A stretch of DNA of 64,000 nt from Verrucomicrobiota bacterium (GCA_016222805.1 JACRQG010000009.1:23005-87004), one strand, 5' to 3'. Shown: positions 46,413 through 56,020, counted from the stretch's first letter. Numbers and translations: made by a program. The notes: generated by a model not told the origin, from the letters alone.

Positions 46413-47167
46413 GACCACTGGTTCGCGTCCTCGAAGGCATCGGCAGCACGCTGCAATTGCTCGTGCGCGCGGCGTCCTACACACCGACCCTGCCGCGGCA
46501 GTTCGGCCGCTTCATCGAGCAGTGCTACCTGATCGGATACACGACGATGCCCATCGTCGCCATCCTCAGCTTCTTCATCGGGAGCGTGCTCGCGCTCCAG
46601 TCGGGCCATGCCGGCCAGAATGTCGGCTACAAGCAGTTCATCGGGGCCCTGGTCGGCCTGACCATGGCCCGGGAACTCGGGCCGGTGATGGCGGCCGTCC
46701 TCCTGGCCGGCCGCGTGGGTTCGGCCATCGCCGCCGAACTCGCCTCGATGAAGGTTTACCAGGAGGTCGACGCCCTCGAGACGATGAACATCCCGCCGGC
46801 CCGCATGCTGGTGCTGCCCCGGCTCGCCGCGGTCCTCGCGATGATGCCCGTCCTCACCATCATGGCGGATCTCGTCGGGTGGTTTGGCGGCGCCATCGTC
46901 GCCAAGTACACGCACTTCATCTCCATCGATCCGACGTCGTATTTCGCGAATCTGCGCCAGTACATGGATTTCAGCGACGTGCTGAACGGCCTGATCAAGG
47001 CGGAGGTGTTCGGCTTCACCGTCGTGCTGGTCTGCTGCAACATCGGCCTCAACACGCGCGGCGGGCCGCGGGAGATCGGCGCCTCCGTCACCCGCGCCGT
47101 CGTCACCTCGCTCATCCTCATCCTTGTGCTCGATTTCTTCGTCACCAAGGCCCTGATGGGAGACTAA
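46409..47167 (+). CDS. mlaE: MlaE-type ABC permease
   Basis: 252-residue membrane permease of the MCE-associated ABC lipid transporter, partner of MlaF. The family segment EQCYLIGYTTMPIVAILSFFIGSVLALQSG, then RELGPVMAAVLLAGRVGSAIAAELASMKV (the conserved E-R-x(n)-G-x-A-E region) and a terminal helix pair with LNTRGGPREIGASVTRAVV are present. It overlaps the repeat protein gene (ATGA) and ends five bases before mlaF. MlaE proteins move phospholipids between membranes via the MCE-domain protein; the direction here is unknown. Confidence 0.93.
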   Translation: MRPLVRVLEGIGSTLQLLVRAASYTPTLPRQFGRFIEQCYLIGYTTMPIVAILSFFIGSVLALQSGHAGQNVGYKQFIGALVGLTMARELGPVMAAVLLAGRVGSAIAAELASMKVYQEVDALETMNIPPARMLVLPRLAAVLAMMPVLTIMADLVGWFGGAIVAKYTHFISIDPTSYFANLRQYMDFSDVLNGLIKAEVFGFTVVLVCCNIGLNTRGGPREIGASVTRAVVTSLILILVLDFFVTKALMGD

Positions 47168-47172
47168 TACCG

Positions 47173-47967
47173 ATGCCGACTCCGTCCGATCTCCCGTTGC
47201 CGCCCGCCGCCGCGGCCAGCGTCACCCTCGAGCATCTCTCGAAGAGCTTCGGCACCTTCGAGGTCCTCCACGACGTCTCCCTCTCGGTCACTCCGGGAGA
47301 GATCTTTGTCCTGATGGGACCGAGCGGTTCCGGCAAAAGCGTCCTGCTCAAGCATATCGTCGGCCTCGAACAGCCCACGGCCGGCCGCGTGTCCGTCGAT
47401 CGCCACGACGCCTCCGACCCCACCACGCGCGAGAAGGTGCGCATGGCCCTCGTCTTCCAGGCCGGCGCCCTGTTCAACTCGATGACGGTCTACGACAACC
47501 TCGCGCTCTACCCGCGCGAGCACCGCCTCGCCAGCGAGGAGGGCATCCGCGACAAGGTCATGCGCGCCCTGCAGATCCTCTCGCTCGAAAACGCCGCGCA
47601 CAAGGTGCCGGCCGAGCTCTCGGGCGGCATGAAGAAGCGCGTCGCCATCGCCCGCGCCCTCGTGATGGAACCGCAGCTCATGCTCTACGACGAGCCGACG
47701 AGCGAACTGGATCCGGTGATGTCGGCGACGATCGCCGAGATCATCGCGACGCTGAAGGAGCAGTACCATGTGACCTCCATGGTCGTGACCCACGATCGCG
47801 ACCTGGCCCTCGGGATTGCCGACCGGGTCGGCATCCTGCTGGGCGGCCGCCTGGTCTTCCTCGGCCCGCCCTCCGCCCTGAGCCAGCCCGCGGACCCGCG
47901 GGTTGCCGATTTCCTCAATCCACGCATCGATTTGCAGAATCCCCGTTTCAAGCAACTGGAGACCTGA
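47173..47967 (+). CDS. mlaF: MlaF-type ABC ATPase
   Basis: 264-residue ATPase driving the MlaE permease. Walker A is GPSGSGKSVLLKH, the Q-loop lies in VFQAGALFNSMTV, the signature is ELSGGMKKRVAIARAL and Walker B is LMLYDEPTSELDPV. The SGGM(K/R)KR variant signature and GALFNSMTV are characteristic of MlaF rather than general ABC ATPases. The ATG at 47173 is used; the frame is open far upstream in the shadow of mlaE. Three bases separate its stop from mlaD. Confidence 0.94.
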   Translation: MPTPSDLPLPPAAAASVTLEHLSKSFGTFEVLHDVSLSVTPGEIFVLMGPSGSGKSVLLKHIVGLEQPTAGRVSVDRHDASDPTTREKVRMALVFQAGALFNSMTVYDNLALYPREHRLASEEGIRDKVMRALQILSLENAAHKVPAELSGGMKKRVAIARALVMEPQLMLYDEPTSELDPVMSATIAEIIATLKEQYHVTSMVVTHDRDLALGIADRVGILLGGRLVFLGPPSALSQPADPRVADFLNPRIDLQNPRFKQLET

Positions 47968-47970
47968 CCC

Positions 47971-48966
47971 ATGCAAAACCCGCAACAAACCGCCCGTGTC
48001 GGGCTCTTTTTCGTCCTCGGCATGGCGCTGATCTGGGTGACTTTCGAGACGCTCAGCGGCGGCAAGCTCTGGTTCAAGGACAAGGGCTATGAGATCATCG
48101 CCGGCTTCGAGAGCCTGAAGGAACTCAAGGAGGGCGACGACGTCCGCATGGCCGGCGTGAAGATCGGCGACGTGGCCCGCACCCGTCTCGCCGGCCGCCG
48201 CGCCGAGGCCGTGCTTCGAATCGACTCCGACAAGAAGATCAAGTCCGACGCCCACGCCACCATCGTCACCCAGGGGCTCATCGGCACCGGCTACGTCAGC
48301 ATCGATCTCGGCAGCGATGCCGCCGACTACCTGCGGCCGGGAGCCGAGATCCGCACGCGCTCCACGCCGGATCTGAACTCGGTCATGGCCCAGATCGGCG
48401 ACCTCGGGAAGAAGCTGGAAGGTGCGCTCGGCAACCTCGGCTCGGCCTTTGGCGGAGACGGCAAGAGTCCTGGGCTCCTCCAGAAAGTCGACCAGTTGGT
48501 TGCGGAAAACCGCGACAACCTTCGCCAGACCACCGCCAATCTGCAGCAGATCACCGACAAGGTGAACAAGGGGGAGGGATCGCTCGGCCGCCTGATCAAC
48601 GATTCGAAGCTGCACGACGAACTCCTCGCCGGCATTGCGGAAATCAAGAGCGGCGCCGCCCAGGCGAAGAGCTTCATCGCGAATGCGCAGGCCATCGTCG
48701 ATCAGGTGAAGGCCGGCAAGGGCACCCTCGGCACCCTGGTCTTCGATCAAAAGGCCGGGGACGACCTGAAGGCCTCCCTCGCCAGCCTGCGCTCGGTCTC
48801 CGACAAGCTGGCCCGCGGCGAAGGCACGCTGGGCAAGCTGATCAGCGACGACTCCATGCTCCGCGATGTGAGGTCGCTGATGAAGAAAGCCGATCGCGCC
48901 CTCGACGGCCTCGACGAGAGCGGCCCGATCACGGCCGTCGGTGTCGTGGCCAACGGCCTGTTCTAG
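47971..48966 (+). CDS. mlaD: MCE-domain (MlaD-like) lipid-binding protein with repeated C-terminal helix
   Basis: 331 residues with an N-terminal transmembrane helix (about 8-27), one MCE domain (about 40-115: FESLKELKEGDDVRMAGVKI, GLIGTGYVSIDLG) and a 200-residue helical tail. The tail carries three copies of a GxGxLGxL segment at 200-209 (KGEGSLGRLI), 248-257 (AGKGTLGTLV) and 282-291 (RGEGTLGKLI). E. coli MlaD is about 183 residues and lacks this long extension. MCE proteins form hexameric rings or tubes for lipid passage; the tail may lengthen the conduit. No mlaB or mlaC gene follows; the next element is intergenic. Confidence 0.9.
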   Translation: MQNPQQTARVGLFFVLGMALIWVTFETLSGGKLWFKDKGYEIIAGFESLKELKEGDDVRMAGVKIGDVARTRLAGRRAEAVLRIDSDKKIKSDAHATIVTQGLIGTGYVSIDLGSDAADYLRPGAEIRTRSTPDLNSVMAQIGDLGKKLEGALGNLGSAFGGDGKSPGLLQKVDQLVAENRDNLRQTTANLQQITDKVNKGEGSLGRLINDSKLHDELLAGIAEIKSGAAQAKSFIANAQAIVDQVKAGKGTLGTLVFDQKAGDDLKASLASLRSVSDKLARGEGTLGKLISDDSMLRDVRSLMKKADRALDGLDESGPITAVGVVANGLF

Positions 48967-49002
48967 GCCAGAGCGCGCCGCCGAAGCACTCCGTCTTGGA
49001 AG

Positions 49003-49083
49003 CCTTGTGGGCGGGGCGACCCCGCCCCGCGCCAGGCGGGTTCCGCAGCGATGGGTGCGGGGCGAGGTCGCCCCGCCCACACG
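49003..49083. repeat. REPIN-like inverted pair of palindromes
   Basis: Left unit 49003-49030 (CCTTGTGGGCGGGGCGACCC then CGCCCCGC) and right unit 49057-49083 (GCGGGGCGAGGTCGCCCCGC then CCACACG), mirror copies with a 26-base spacer. It occupies the gap after mlaD, before the convergent argG. Confidence 0.88.
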
Positions 49084-49130
49084 AGTGATCCTCACGGGCC
49101 CCCGGGGCCCGGGTTGCGGCGAAGGACGCG

Positions 49131-50357
49131 TTACACCTTTGGTCCGCGCTGCGCGAGCGTGCGCGCACGGAGCCGCAGGCCGTTGAGGCGGATGAAGCCG
49201 GTGGCGTCGCTCTGGTTGTACCAGCTCTTCACCCCTTCCATCGAGGCGACGTTCATGTCGTAGAGCGAGTACTTCGACTTCCGGCCGCAGGTGATGATGT
49301 TGCCCTTGTAGAGCTTCAGCCGGACGGTGCCCGTCACATAGCGCTGGCTCTCGTCGACCAGCGCCTGCAGCGCCTCGCGCTCGGGGGCGAACCAGAATCC
49401 GTAGTAGACCAGTTCGGCGTACTTCGGGATGAGCGAATCGCGGAGATGCATGACCTCGCGGTCCATCGTGAGGGACTCCACCTGGCGGTGGGCCTGCATC
49501 AGGATCGTGCCGCCCGGGGTCTCGTACACGCCGCGGGACTTCATGCCGACGAAGCGGTTCTCCACCAGATCGACCCGGCCGATGCCGTGCTTGCCGCCGA
49601 GCTTGTTCAGGGCCTTGAGCACGCCCGCCGGGGAGAGGCGCTTGCCATTCACCGCGACGCAATTGCCGCGTTCGAAGTCCAGTTCGACGTATTCGGCCTT
49701 GTCCGGGGCGTCCTCCGGCGCGACAGAGAGCTTGAACATGCCCTTGTTCGCCTTGCTGGTCGGATCGAACCACGGATCCTCGAGGATGCCCGCCTCGTAG
49801 GAGATGTGCAGGAGGTTTCGATCCATCGAGTACGGCTTCTTTAGCGAGGCTTCGACCGGAATGTCGTGCGCCTCGCAGTAAGCGATCATCTCGGCCCGGC
49901 CGGGGAACTGCTCCCGGAACTTCTCGATCTTCCACGGGGCCAGAATCTGGAGTCGGGGATTGAGCGCCATGTAGGTCAGCTCGAAGCGGCACTGGTCGTT
50001 ACCCTTGCCCGTCGCGCCGTGGGCGACGGTGTCGGCCTTCTCCTTGCGCGCCACGTCCACCTGGGCCTTCGCGATCAACGGGCGGGCGATGGAGGTCCCC
50101 AGGTAATACTGTCCCTCGTAGACCGCATTGGCGCGGATCATCGGGTAAATGAAGTCGCGGGCGAACTCCTCCACCAGATCGAGCGTGTAGTGCTTCGACG
50201 CCCCGGTCGCCCGCGCCTTCTGCGGCAGGCCCTTCAACTCCTCCTCCTGGCCAATGTCGGCGGCAAACGTGACGATCTCGGCGTCGTACGTTTCCCGGAG
50301 CCACTTGACGATGACGGACGTGTCGAGTCCGCCCGAGTAAGCGAGGACGATTTTCAT
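49131..50357 (-). CDS. argG: Argininosuccinate synthase
   Basis: Condenses citrulline and aspartate with ATP to argininosuccinate, the seventh step of arginine synthesis. The 408 residues match the family. The N-terminal PPi-synthetase P-loop [10 protein letters not shown] (about 6-15) is present, as are [28 protein letters not shown] (aspartate/ATP site) and [19 protein letters not shown]. The gene stands alone on the minus strand; argH was not found. A hairpin followed by six T residues lies in its leader. Confidence 0.97.
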   Translation of the reverse strand: MKIVLAYSGGLDTSVIVKWLRETYDAEIVTFAADIGQEEELKGLPQKARATGASKHYTLDLVEEFARDFIYPMIRANAVYEGQYYLGTSIARPLIAKAQVDVARKEKADTVAHGATGKGNDQCRFELTYMALNPRLQILAPWKIEKFREQFPGRAEMIAYCEAHDIPVEASLKKPYSMDRNLLHISYEAGILEDPWFDPTSKANKGMFKLSVAPEDAPDKAEYVELDFERGNCVAVNGKRLSPAGVLKALNKLGGKHGIGRVDLVENRFVGMKSRGVYETPGGTILMQAHRQVESLTMDREVMHLRDSLIPKYAELVYYGFWFAPEREALQALVDESQRYVTGTVRLKLYKGNIITCGRKSKYSLYDMNVASMEGVKSWYNQSDATGFIRLNGLRLRARTLAQRGPKV

Positions 50358-50402
50358 GTGGAAACCTCACTGTCTGTCGCGGCGCTCCCGACCGCGCAAA
50401 AG

Positions 50403-50427
50403 AAAAAACGATCCGGCGGATAGCCGG
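50403..50427 (-). promoter_or_regulatory. Candidate attenuator hairpin in the argG leader
   Basis: On the minus strand, CCGGC TATCC GCCGG forms a 5-bp GC stem, followed after ATCG by TTTTTT, about 46 bases upstream of the argG start codon. The location is suggestive of transcription attenuation, but the stem is short and the T-run is separated by 4 bases. No peptide leader or antiterminator was identified. Confidence 0.3.
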
Positions 50428-50575
50428 TGATTACACTTAGCCAGTCCGTACTGCTACGAAGCCCGGGATTAACAGCGGCTTTACCTCGGCACGATTGTCT
50501 CCGCGGCAGGCCTGATCGAACCTTGTCGCAACGCCACCGGACTTCCTCCAACCTGAAACGCTGCCCCGCCCTCCG

Positions 50576-51052
50576 ATGAACTCCCTCCGACCCGGAGCGC
50601 CCGCCCACCCCACCCGTGGTTTCACGCTCGTCGAGATCATGATCGTGGTGGTGATCATCGGCCTGCTGGCCGCGATGGCGATTCCGGCCCTCGGCCGCGT
50701 GCGGCAAAAGGCCCAAAACAACCGCTTCATCTCCGACGTCCGCACCTTTTGCCAGGCGTTCGAGAGCTACGCGGCCATGAACGGCACCTGGCCGCCCAAC
50801 GCCGGTTCCGGCTCGATTCCCGCGGGCATGTCGGGCGACTTCAACGAAGCCTCTTGGCGCAGCCGGAACTCGGTCGGCGGGCGCTGGAACTGGGACCGCA
50901 ACCTCAACGTCTCCGCTGGTCTCTCCACCACCAATGTCACCGTCGACGACGCCCAGATGAGGGCCATCGACGCGGTGATCGACGACGGCGACCTCTCCAC
51001 CGGCCTCTTCCGCAAGTTCAGCGACCGGTTCACGTACATCCTCGAGCCGTAG
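50576..51052 (+). CDS. Type IV pilin-like pseudopilin
   Basis: 158 residues with a class III prepilin leader: a 14-residue basic/Pro leader followed by GFTLVEIMIVVVIIGLLAAM, with Gly before Phe and Glu at mature position 5. The rest is a short globular domain containing GTWPPNAGSGSIPAG and a final FSDRFTYILEP strand. It should be processed by PilD and assembled by type IV pilus or type II secretion machinery, of which pilC at 41513 is another part. It lies between argG and argF, divergent from argG and convergent with argF. Confidence 0.9.
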   Translation: MNSLRPGAPAHPTRGFTLVEIMIVVVIIGLLAAMAIPALGRVRQKAQNNRFISDVRTFCQAFESYAAMNGTWPPNAGSGSIPAGMSGDFNEASWRSRNSVGGRWNWDRNLNVSAGLSTTNVTVDDAQMRAIDAVIDDGDLSTGLFRKFSDRFTYILEP

Positions 51053-51142
51053 GCGACATCGCCGACCCGCACCCGGCTCCGCGGCCAGCCCCTTGGGGCG
51101 CGGCGATACCCCGGACGAAGGCCCTCCGTGCCGCGGTGCAGG

Positions 51143-52075
51143 TTAACGCCGTGCCAGCGTCGCCATAATCGCCTTCTGGATGTGCAGGCGATTCTCCGCC
51201 TCGTCGAAGATGATCGAGCGCGGGCTGTCCAGCACGGTCTGGGTGACCTCCTGTCCCGCGTGGGCGGGCAGGCAGTGCATGAAGAAGGCATCGGGCTTGG
51301 CGGCCGCCAGCAACTCGGGCGTCACCGTGAACGGGCTCATCACCCGGATCCGTTCCGCAGTCTCCTCCTCCTTGCCCATGCTCACCCAAACGTCGGTATA
51401 GACGACGTCGGCGTCGCGCACGGCCTCGTAGGGATCGGTCGTGAATTCGTAACCGCCCGCAAACCCCTCCCGGGCGAGCAACTGGTCGAACTCTGGGGCC
51501 GCGTCGAAACCCGGGGGGCCCGCCAGGGAGATCTTCATCCCGAAGAGATTGGCGCCCATGATCCACGAGTTGGCCACGTTGCACCCGCGATCGCCGACAA
51601 ACGCGATCTTCCGGCCCCGCAAAGAGCCCACGAGGTTGCCGTCCCGGCCCCAGCGCTCCGCCAGGGTGAACGCATCGGCGAAGATCTGGCACGGATGCAG
51701 CAGGTCCGTCAGGGCGTTGATCACCGGAATGGTTCCCTGCGCCGCGAGCTGCTCCACCTCGGCATGGTCAAAGGTCCGCACCACCAACCCATGGACGTAC
51801 CGCGACAGCACGCGCGCCGTGTCGGCGATGGTTTCACCCCGACCCAGCTGGATGTCGTTACGATTGAGGAAGAGCGGGTTGCCACCGAGCTCGTGGATCC
51901 CGACTTCGAAGGACACGCGGGTGCGCGTGGAGGACTTCGAGAAGATCATCGCCCAGGTCTGCCCCGCCAGCGGGGTGGCATGCCGGCCCCGGCCGGTCTT
52001 GAACTCCCGCGCGAGGGCAAACAGCCCCTCCAGCTCGGAGTACTTGAAGTCGGTCTCCTTCAGGAAATGCCTCAT
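51143..52075 (-). CDS. argF: Ornithine carbamoyltransferase
   Basis: Transfers the carbamoyl group from carbamoyl phosphate to ornithine to make citrulline. Key motifs: SKSSTRTR (carbamoyl-phosphate loop, residues about 45-52), LLHPCQI, the SMG loop VWVSMGKEEE and MHCLPAHAGQEV near the C-terminus. The 310-residue length is standard. The ATG at 52075 (MRHFLKETDF) is chosen over 52183, since the extra 36 residues are unlike OTCase. It follows argD by 146 bases on the same strand, so argB-argD-argF may be one operon. Confidence 0.96.
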   Translation of the reverse strand: MRHFLKETDFKYSELEGLFALAREFKTGRGRHATPLAGQTWAMIFSKSSTRTRVSFEVGIHELGGNPLFLNRNDIQLGRGETIADTARVLSRYVHGLVVRTFDHAEVEQLAAQGTIPVINALTDLLHPCQIFADAFTLAERWGRDGNLVGSLRGRKIAFVGDRGCNVANSWIMGANLFGMKISLAGPPGFDAAPEFDQLLAREGFAGGYEFTTDPYEAVRDADVVYTDVWVSMGKEEETAERIRVMSPFTVTPELLAAAKPDAFFMHCLPAHAGQEVTQTVLDSPRSIIFDEAENRLHIQKAIMATLARR

Positions 52076-52221
52076 TGGAAACGGATGGATATGACTCACC
52101 GGGGAACGGCCCACGAGTGAAAAATGAGAGGGAAACGGTTCGGCCCACACCGGTTGCCTGCCGGTGAAACGCTTCGCACCCACCCGTTTCGGGGCGGGAG
52201 CCGCGGCTTCCGGGCCGAAGA

Positions 52222-53460
52222 TTACTTCGCCGCCGGCGCCGCGGGACGGGAGCCGAGCACCTCCCGCAGAATCTGCACGGACTCCGCGAGTTCCGCGGCG
52301 GAGACGTTGAGCGGCGGCAGCAGGCGGATGACGTTGTTGCCCGCGCTGGGCGCGAGCAAGCCGCGTTCGCGCAGCGCCGAGAGGTACGGGGTGGGGTCGC
52401 TGGTCAGCTGCAAGCCTACCAGGTACCCGAAGCCCCGCACCGCGGCGAGATGGGCCGGGAAATCCGCGGCCAGTTGCCGGAGGCCTGCCAGCCAGGGACC
52501 GCTAAGCGAACGCACCTGGTCGAGCAGCTTCTCCCGCTCGATCACGTCGAGCACCGCCAGCGCCGCCGCGCAGGCCAGCGGCGTGCCTCCGAAGGTCGTG
52601 CCGTGGTTGCCGGGATGGAACAACTCGGCATGGCGGTCGCGCACCCACATGGAGCCGATCGGGAATCCGCCGCCGAGACCCTTGGCCATGCCGATGGCGT
52701 CGGGGACGATGCCGGCGTGCTCAAAGGCGTAGAACCGCCCGGTCCGGCCAATCCCGCACTGCACCTCGTCGAGCAGGAGGAGGAGGTTGTTCTGATCACA
52801 CAGCTGGCGCAGGCCCCGCAGGAACTCGGGCGTGCAGGGGTTGATCCCACTCTCCCCCTGGATCGTCTCCACGAAGATCGCCGCCGTCTCGGCGTCGACC
52901 AGGCGGGCGAAACTGTCGAGGTCGTTGAGTTCGCCAAACGCGAAGCCCGGCACCAGCGGGCGGAAGCCCTTCTGAATCTTCTCCTGCGGCGTCGCGCTCA
53001 TGCCCCCGTAGGTGCGGCCGTGGAAGGCGTGCTTCGCACAGATCACCTTGAAGCACCGGCCCTCCTCGCCGCCGGCCTTCTGGACACCGTGCAGGCGGGC
53101 GAGCTTGATCAACGCCTCGTTCGCCTCGGCCCCGCTGTTGCAGAAGAACACGCGGCCGGGACCAGCCTGCTGCACGAGCCGCCGGGCCAGCTCGCCCTGC
53201 TGCGGATTGCGAAAGAGGTTGCTGACATGGATCAGCTCCGCCGCCTGCCGCTGCACCGCCGCCACCCAGTGAGGGTGGCAGTGACCGAGCGCGCTCACGG
53301 CGATCCCGGAGGTGAAGTCGAGGTAGCGGCGTCCCGCGTCGTCCCACACCTGGGTGCCGCGCCCGCGGACCAGGGTGAGCGGCGCGCGGGCGTAGTTCTT
53401 CAACACGTGCGCGTCGTAAAGCTCGGCGGTGCTGGTGCGGACGATGGACGGAGCAGTCAT
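52222..53460 (-). CDS. argD: Acetylornithine aminotransferase
   Basis: PLP-dependent class III aminotransferase converting N-acetylglutamate semialdehyde to N-acetylornithine (and often succinyl-diaminopimelate in lysine synthesis). 412 residues. Visible are LDFTSGIAVSALGHCHP, the phosphate-binding NSGAEANEALIKLAR, KHAFHGRTYGGMSAT, the LLLLLDEVQCGIGRTG aspartate strand, and the PLP-lysine in GMAKGLGGGFPIG (Lys260). It lies 97 bases downstream of argB on the same strand and upstream of argF. The ATG at 53460 starts MTAPSIVRTS and gives a normal N-terminus. Confidence 0.95.
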   Translation of the reverse strand: MTAPSIVRTSTAELYDAHVLKNYARAPLTLVRGRGTQVWDDAGRRYLDFTSGIAVSALGHCHPHWVAAVQRQAAELIHVSNLFRNPQQGELARRLVQQAGPGRVFFCNSGAEANEALIKLARLHGVQKAGGEEGRCFKVICAKHAFHGRTYGGMSATPQEKIQKGFRPLVPGFAFGELNDLDSFARLVDAETAAIFVETIQGESGINPCTPEFLRGLRQLCDQNNLLLLLDEVQCGIGRTGRFYAFEHAGIVPDAIGMAKGLGGGFPIGSMWVRDRHAELFHPGNHGTTFGGTPLACAAALAVLDVIEREKLLDQVRSLSGPWLAGLRQLAADFPAHLAAVRGFGYLVGLQLTSDPTPYLSALRERGLLAPSAGNNVIRLLPPLNVSAAELAESVQILREVLGSRPAAPAAK

Positions 53461-53557
53461 GGATTCGATACGTTCTCTGGCGAGGCGCCTTTCCTCCCAG
53501 ACTCAGGCGCGGGAGGAAAGCGAAAGCGCCACGGCGACAATCACAGCGGGCCCGCGG

Positions 53558-54439
53558 TCAACCCTGTACAATTTCAGTGCCGGTGCCCTTGTCCGAGAAA
53601 ATTTCCAGCAGCAGCGAATGCTCCAGACGGCCGTCGACGAAGTGCACGCGCTGCACGCCCTCCGCCAGGGCGCGGACCGCGCTCTGGACCTTGGGGCGCA
53701 TGCCCTTGTCGATCACGCCCGCCCGCTTGAGCTCGTCGACCTGCGACATCCGCAGGGTGGAGATCAGGGTGGAAGGATCCTTCGGGTTGGAGAGCAGGCC
53801 GGGCACATCGCTCATGTAGACCAGCCGGCGGGCGCGCAACGCGCTCGCCACCCGGCCGGCCGCGAGGTCCGCATTCACGTTGTACGGCTTGCCGTCGTAG
53901 CCCTCCGCCACCGGCGAAATCACCGGCAGAAAGCCCTCGCTGATCTCCTTCTTGATCACCTTGACCTTCACCTCGGTCACATCCCCGACGAAGCCCAGAT
54001 CCACCGGTCGGCCGTCGTCGTCGGTGGTCAGCTTCTCGCAGACCAGGACGCTGTCGCCCGGCATCCCGATCGGCCGCCCCTTGGCGGTCGTGATTGCCTC
54101 ACACACCTCGCGGTTCACGACCTCGTCGAGTGTCTTCTTCACCACGGCAATCGTGGCCTCGTCGGTCACCCGCAGGCCGTTGACGAAATTCGCCTTCAGG
54201 CCCGACGACTCCATCGCCCGGGTGATGGCCTTGCCGCCGCCGTGCACGACGACGACGTTGATCCCGACGGCGGCGAGGAAGGCGAGGTCGTAGGCGACCC
54301 GCGTCCGCACGGTGGGATCCGGATCGTCCATGAAACTGCCGCCGTACTTGACCACGAAGATCGAGCCACGGAAATCCTGGATGTAGGGCAGCGCCTCGAG
54401 GAGCACCCGGGCCTTGGCCGTGATTTCAGCAACATTCAT
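53558..54439 (-). CDS. argB: Acetylglutamate kinase
   Basis: Phosphorylates N-acetylglutamate, the committed step. The 293 residues show the amino-acid-kinase motifs: KYGGSFMDD (about 31), [18 protein letters not shown] and YMSDVPGLL. The 25-residue N-terminal helix ([20 protein letters not shown]) before the first strand is typical of the arginine-inhibited hexameric form. This agrees with the bifunctional ArgJ encoded divergently at 54616, which recycles acetyl groups. The arginine-sensitivity is inferred from this helix and not demonstrated. It starts the argB-argD-argF group. Confidence 0.95.
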   Translation of the reverse strand: MNVAEITAKARVLLEALPYIQDFRGSIFVVKYGGSFMDDPDPTVRTRVAYDLAFLAAVGINVVVVHGGGKAITRAMESSGLKANFVNGLRVTDEATIAVVKKTLDEVVNREVCEAITTAKGRPIGMPGDSVLVCEKLTTDDDGRPVDLGFVGDVTEVKVKVIKKEISEGFLPVISPVAEGYDGKPYNVNADLAAGRVASALRARRLVYMSDVPGLLSNPKDPSTLISTLRMSQVDELKRAGVIDKGMRPKVQSAVRALAEGVQRVHFVDGRLEHSLLLEIFSDKGTGTEIVQG

Positions 54440-54615
54440 CGGTAATCAGGGCGCGCCGCAGCGGGCTGCGCGGAGGAAGGTGAAGTCGGAGAGGACGTGC
54501 ACTGCGGTGATCAAGACGACGCGAATAAGGCACACGCGCCGCGCATTTCCATCAAAAACGATGTCGGCCGCGGCCGGCGCAGAATCTTCTTCACTCCGGC
54601 CGCCCCCGACTTCAG

Positions 54616-55941
54616 TTGTCTCGCGTGCCGAGCACCACTCTCTCGTTCTCGACCCGTGATGAACATCGCGCCTGGCTCGCGTCCCAGGCGGCGCTGCCCG
54701 CCGGATTCCGCGTCGGATGCACGCGCTTCGACTTCACGCCCCGCGAGGCGCCGAAGCCGGCACGGATGACGATCACGCTGCTCGCCCTGGATCAACCCAC
54801 GGCCTCCTTCGCCGCCCTGTTCACGCGCAACGCCTTTCCGGGGGCCCCGATTTTAGTCGGCCGCAAGCGGCTGGTCGAGCCCACGCTCGGCGCCATCGTC
54901 ATCAACAACAAGATTTCCAACGTCTGCGCGCCGGGCGGTGTCGAGGCTTCGGAGCGGCTCTGTGCCGAGGTCGGCCGGCAACTCGGGCTTTCGCCCCAGC
55001 AGGTGCTGCCCAGTTCCACCGGGGTGATCGGATGGACGCTGCCCCTCGAGGCGATGGTGGCGGCCCTGCCGCAGGCCGTCGGGGCGCTCGGCGCCGACTC
55101 CATCCTTCCCGCCGCCGAGGGCATCGTCACCACCGACCTTTACCCGAAGATCCGCCGCGCCGCGGTCGGCGGCGGCAGCATCGTGGGCATCGCCAAGGGC
55201 GCCGGGATGATCGAGCCCAACCTCGCCACCATGCTGGTGTACCTGCTGACCGACATCGCGGTGCCGCGGGCCGAACTCCGCCCGATGCTGGCCCGCGCGG
55301 TCGACGCCAGTTTCAACGCCATCAGCATCGACAGCGACACCAGTACCTCCGACACGGTCGTCGCCCTTTCCTCGGGCCGCGTGCCCTGCACCGACTGGCT
55401 CGCGTTCGAACGCGGCCTGCACCAGGTCTGCCGCGATCTCGCGGAGGATGTCGTGCGCAATGGCGAGGGGGTGCGGCACGTGATCCGGGTGACGGTGAAG
55501 AACGCCGCCAGCCTCGGGCTCGCGCGCGCGCTCGGCAAGGCGGTGGTTAACGGCCCGCTGTTTAAGTGCGCGGTCGCCGGCAACGACCCGAACGTCGGCC
55601 GGCTGATCCAGGCGATCGGCAAGCACGTGGGCGCGCACGCCCCGGGGACTGACCTGTCGCGGCTCAGCGCCCGGCTGGGCGGCATCGAGATCTTCCGCGG
55701 CGGCGTGTTCCAGCTCGATCCGGCGAAGGAGACCGCGCTGGTCACGCATCTGCGCAGCGCCGAACTCTACGCGAGCAAGCCCTCGCCGGATGGTGTCTTC
55801 ACCGCGCCGATCGACTTTCCGCCGCACGAGCGTTCCGTCGATCTCGAGATCGATCTCGGCAATGGCGCCGCCGCTGCCCAGGTGCTGGGGGGCGACCTCA
55901 CGCACGAGTACGTGAGCGAAAACGCCGACTACCGCAGTTGA
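54616..55941 (+). CDS. argJ: Glutamate N-acetyltransferase / amino-acid acetyltransferase
   Basis: Ntn-fold enzyme that transfers acetyl from acetylornithine to glutamate (and may also make acetylglutamate from acetyl-CoA). The self-cleavage site is KGAGMIEPNLATML with nucleophile Thr205; the oxyanion pair lies in PSSTGVIG (Ser/Thr about 134-135). About 441 residues from a TTG at 54616; an in-frame GTG at 54625 would shorten it by three residues. Its C-terminal end (LTHEYVSENADYRS) matches the family. It is divergent from argB across 176 bases. Because argJ is present, no argE is needed. Confidence 0.93.
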   Translation: MSRVPSTTLSFSTRDEHRAWLASQAALPAGFRVGCTRFDFTPREAPKPARMTITLLALDQPTASFAALFTRNAFPGAPILVGRKRLVEPTLGAIVINNKISNVCAPGGVEASERLCAEVGRQLGLSPQQVLPSSTGVIGWTLPLEAMVAALPQAVGALGADSILPAAEGIVTTDLYPKIRRAAVGGGSIVGIAKGAGMIEPNLATMLVYLLTDIAVPRAELRPMLARAVDASFNAISIDSDTSTSDTVVALSSGRVPCTDWLAFERGLHQVCRDLAEDVVRNGEGVRHVIRVTVKNAASLGLARALGKAVVNGPLFKCAVAGNDPNVGRLIQAIGKHVGAHAPGTDLSRLSARLGGIEIFRGGVFQLDPAKETALVTHLRSAELYASKPSPDGVFTAPIDFPPHERSVDLEIDLGNGAAAAQVLGGDLTHEYVSENADYRS

Positions 55942-56020
55942 GCGGGCGGTAAGCCGGACCGGTGGCGTCGCGGTCGTGGCGCTCGCAACTGGCGCCGCCA
56001 TCCCGTCCCGGGCTCGCTTT

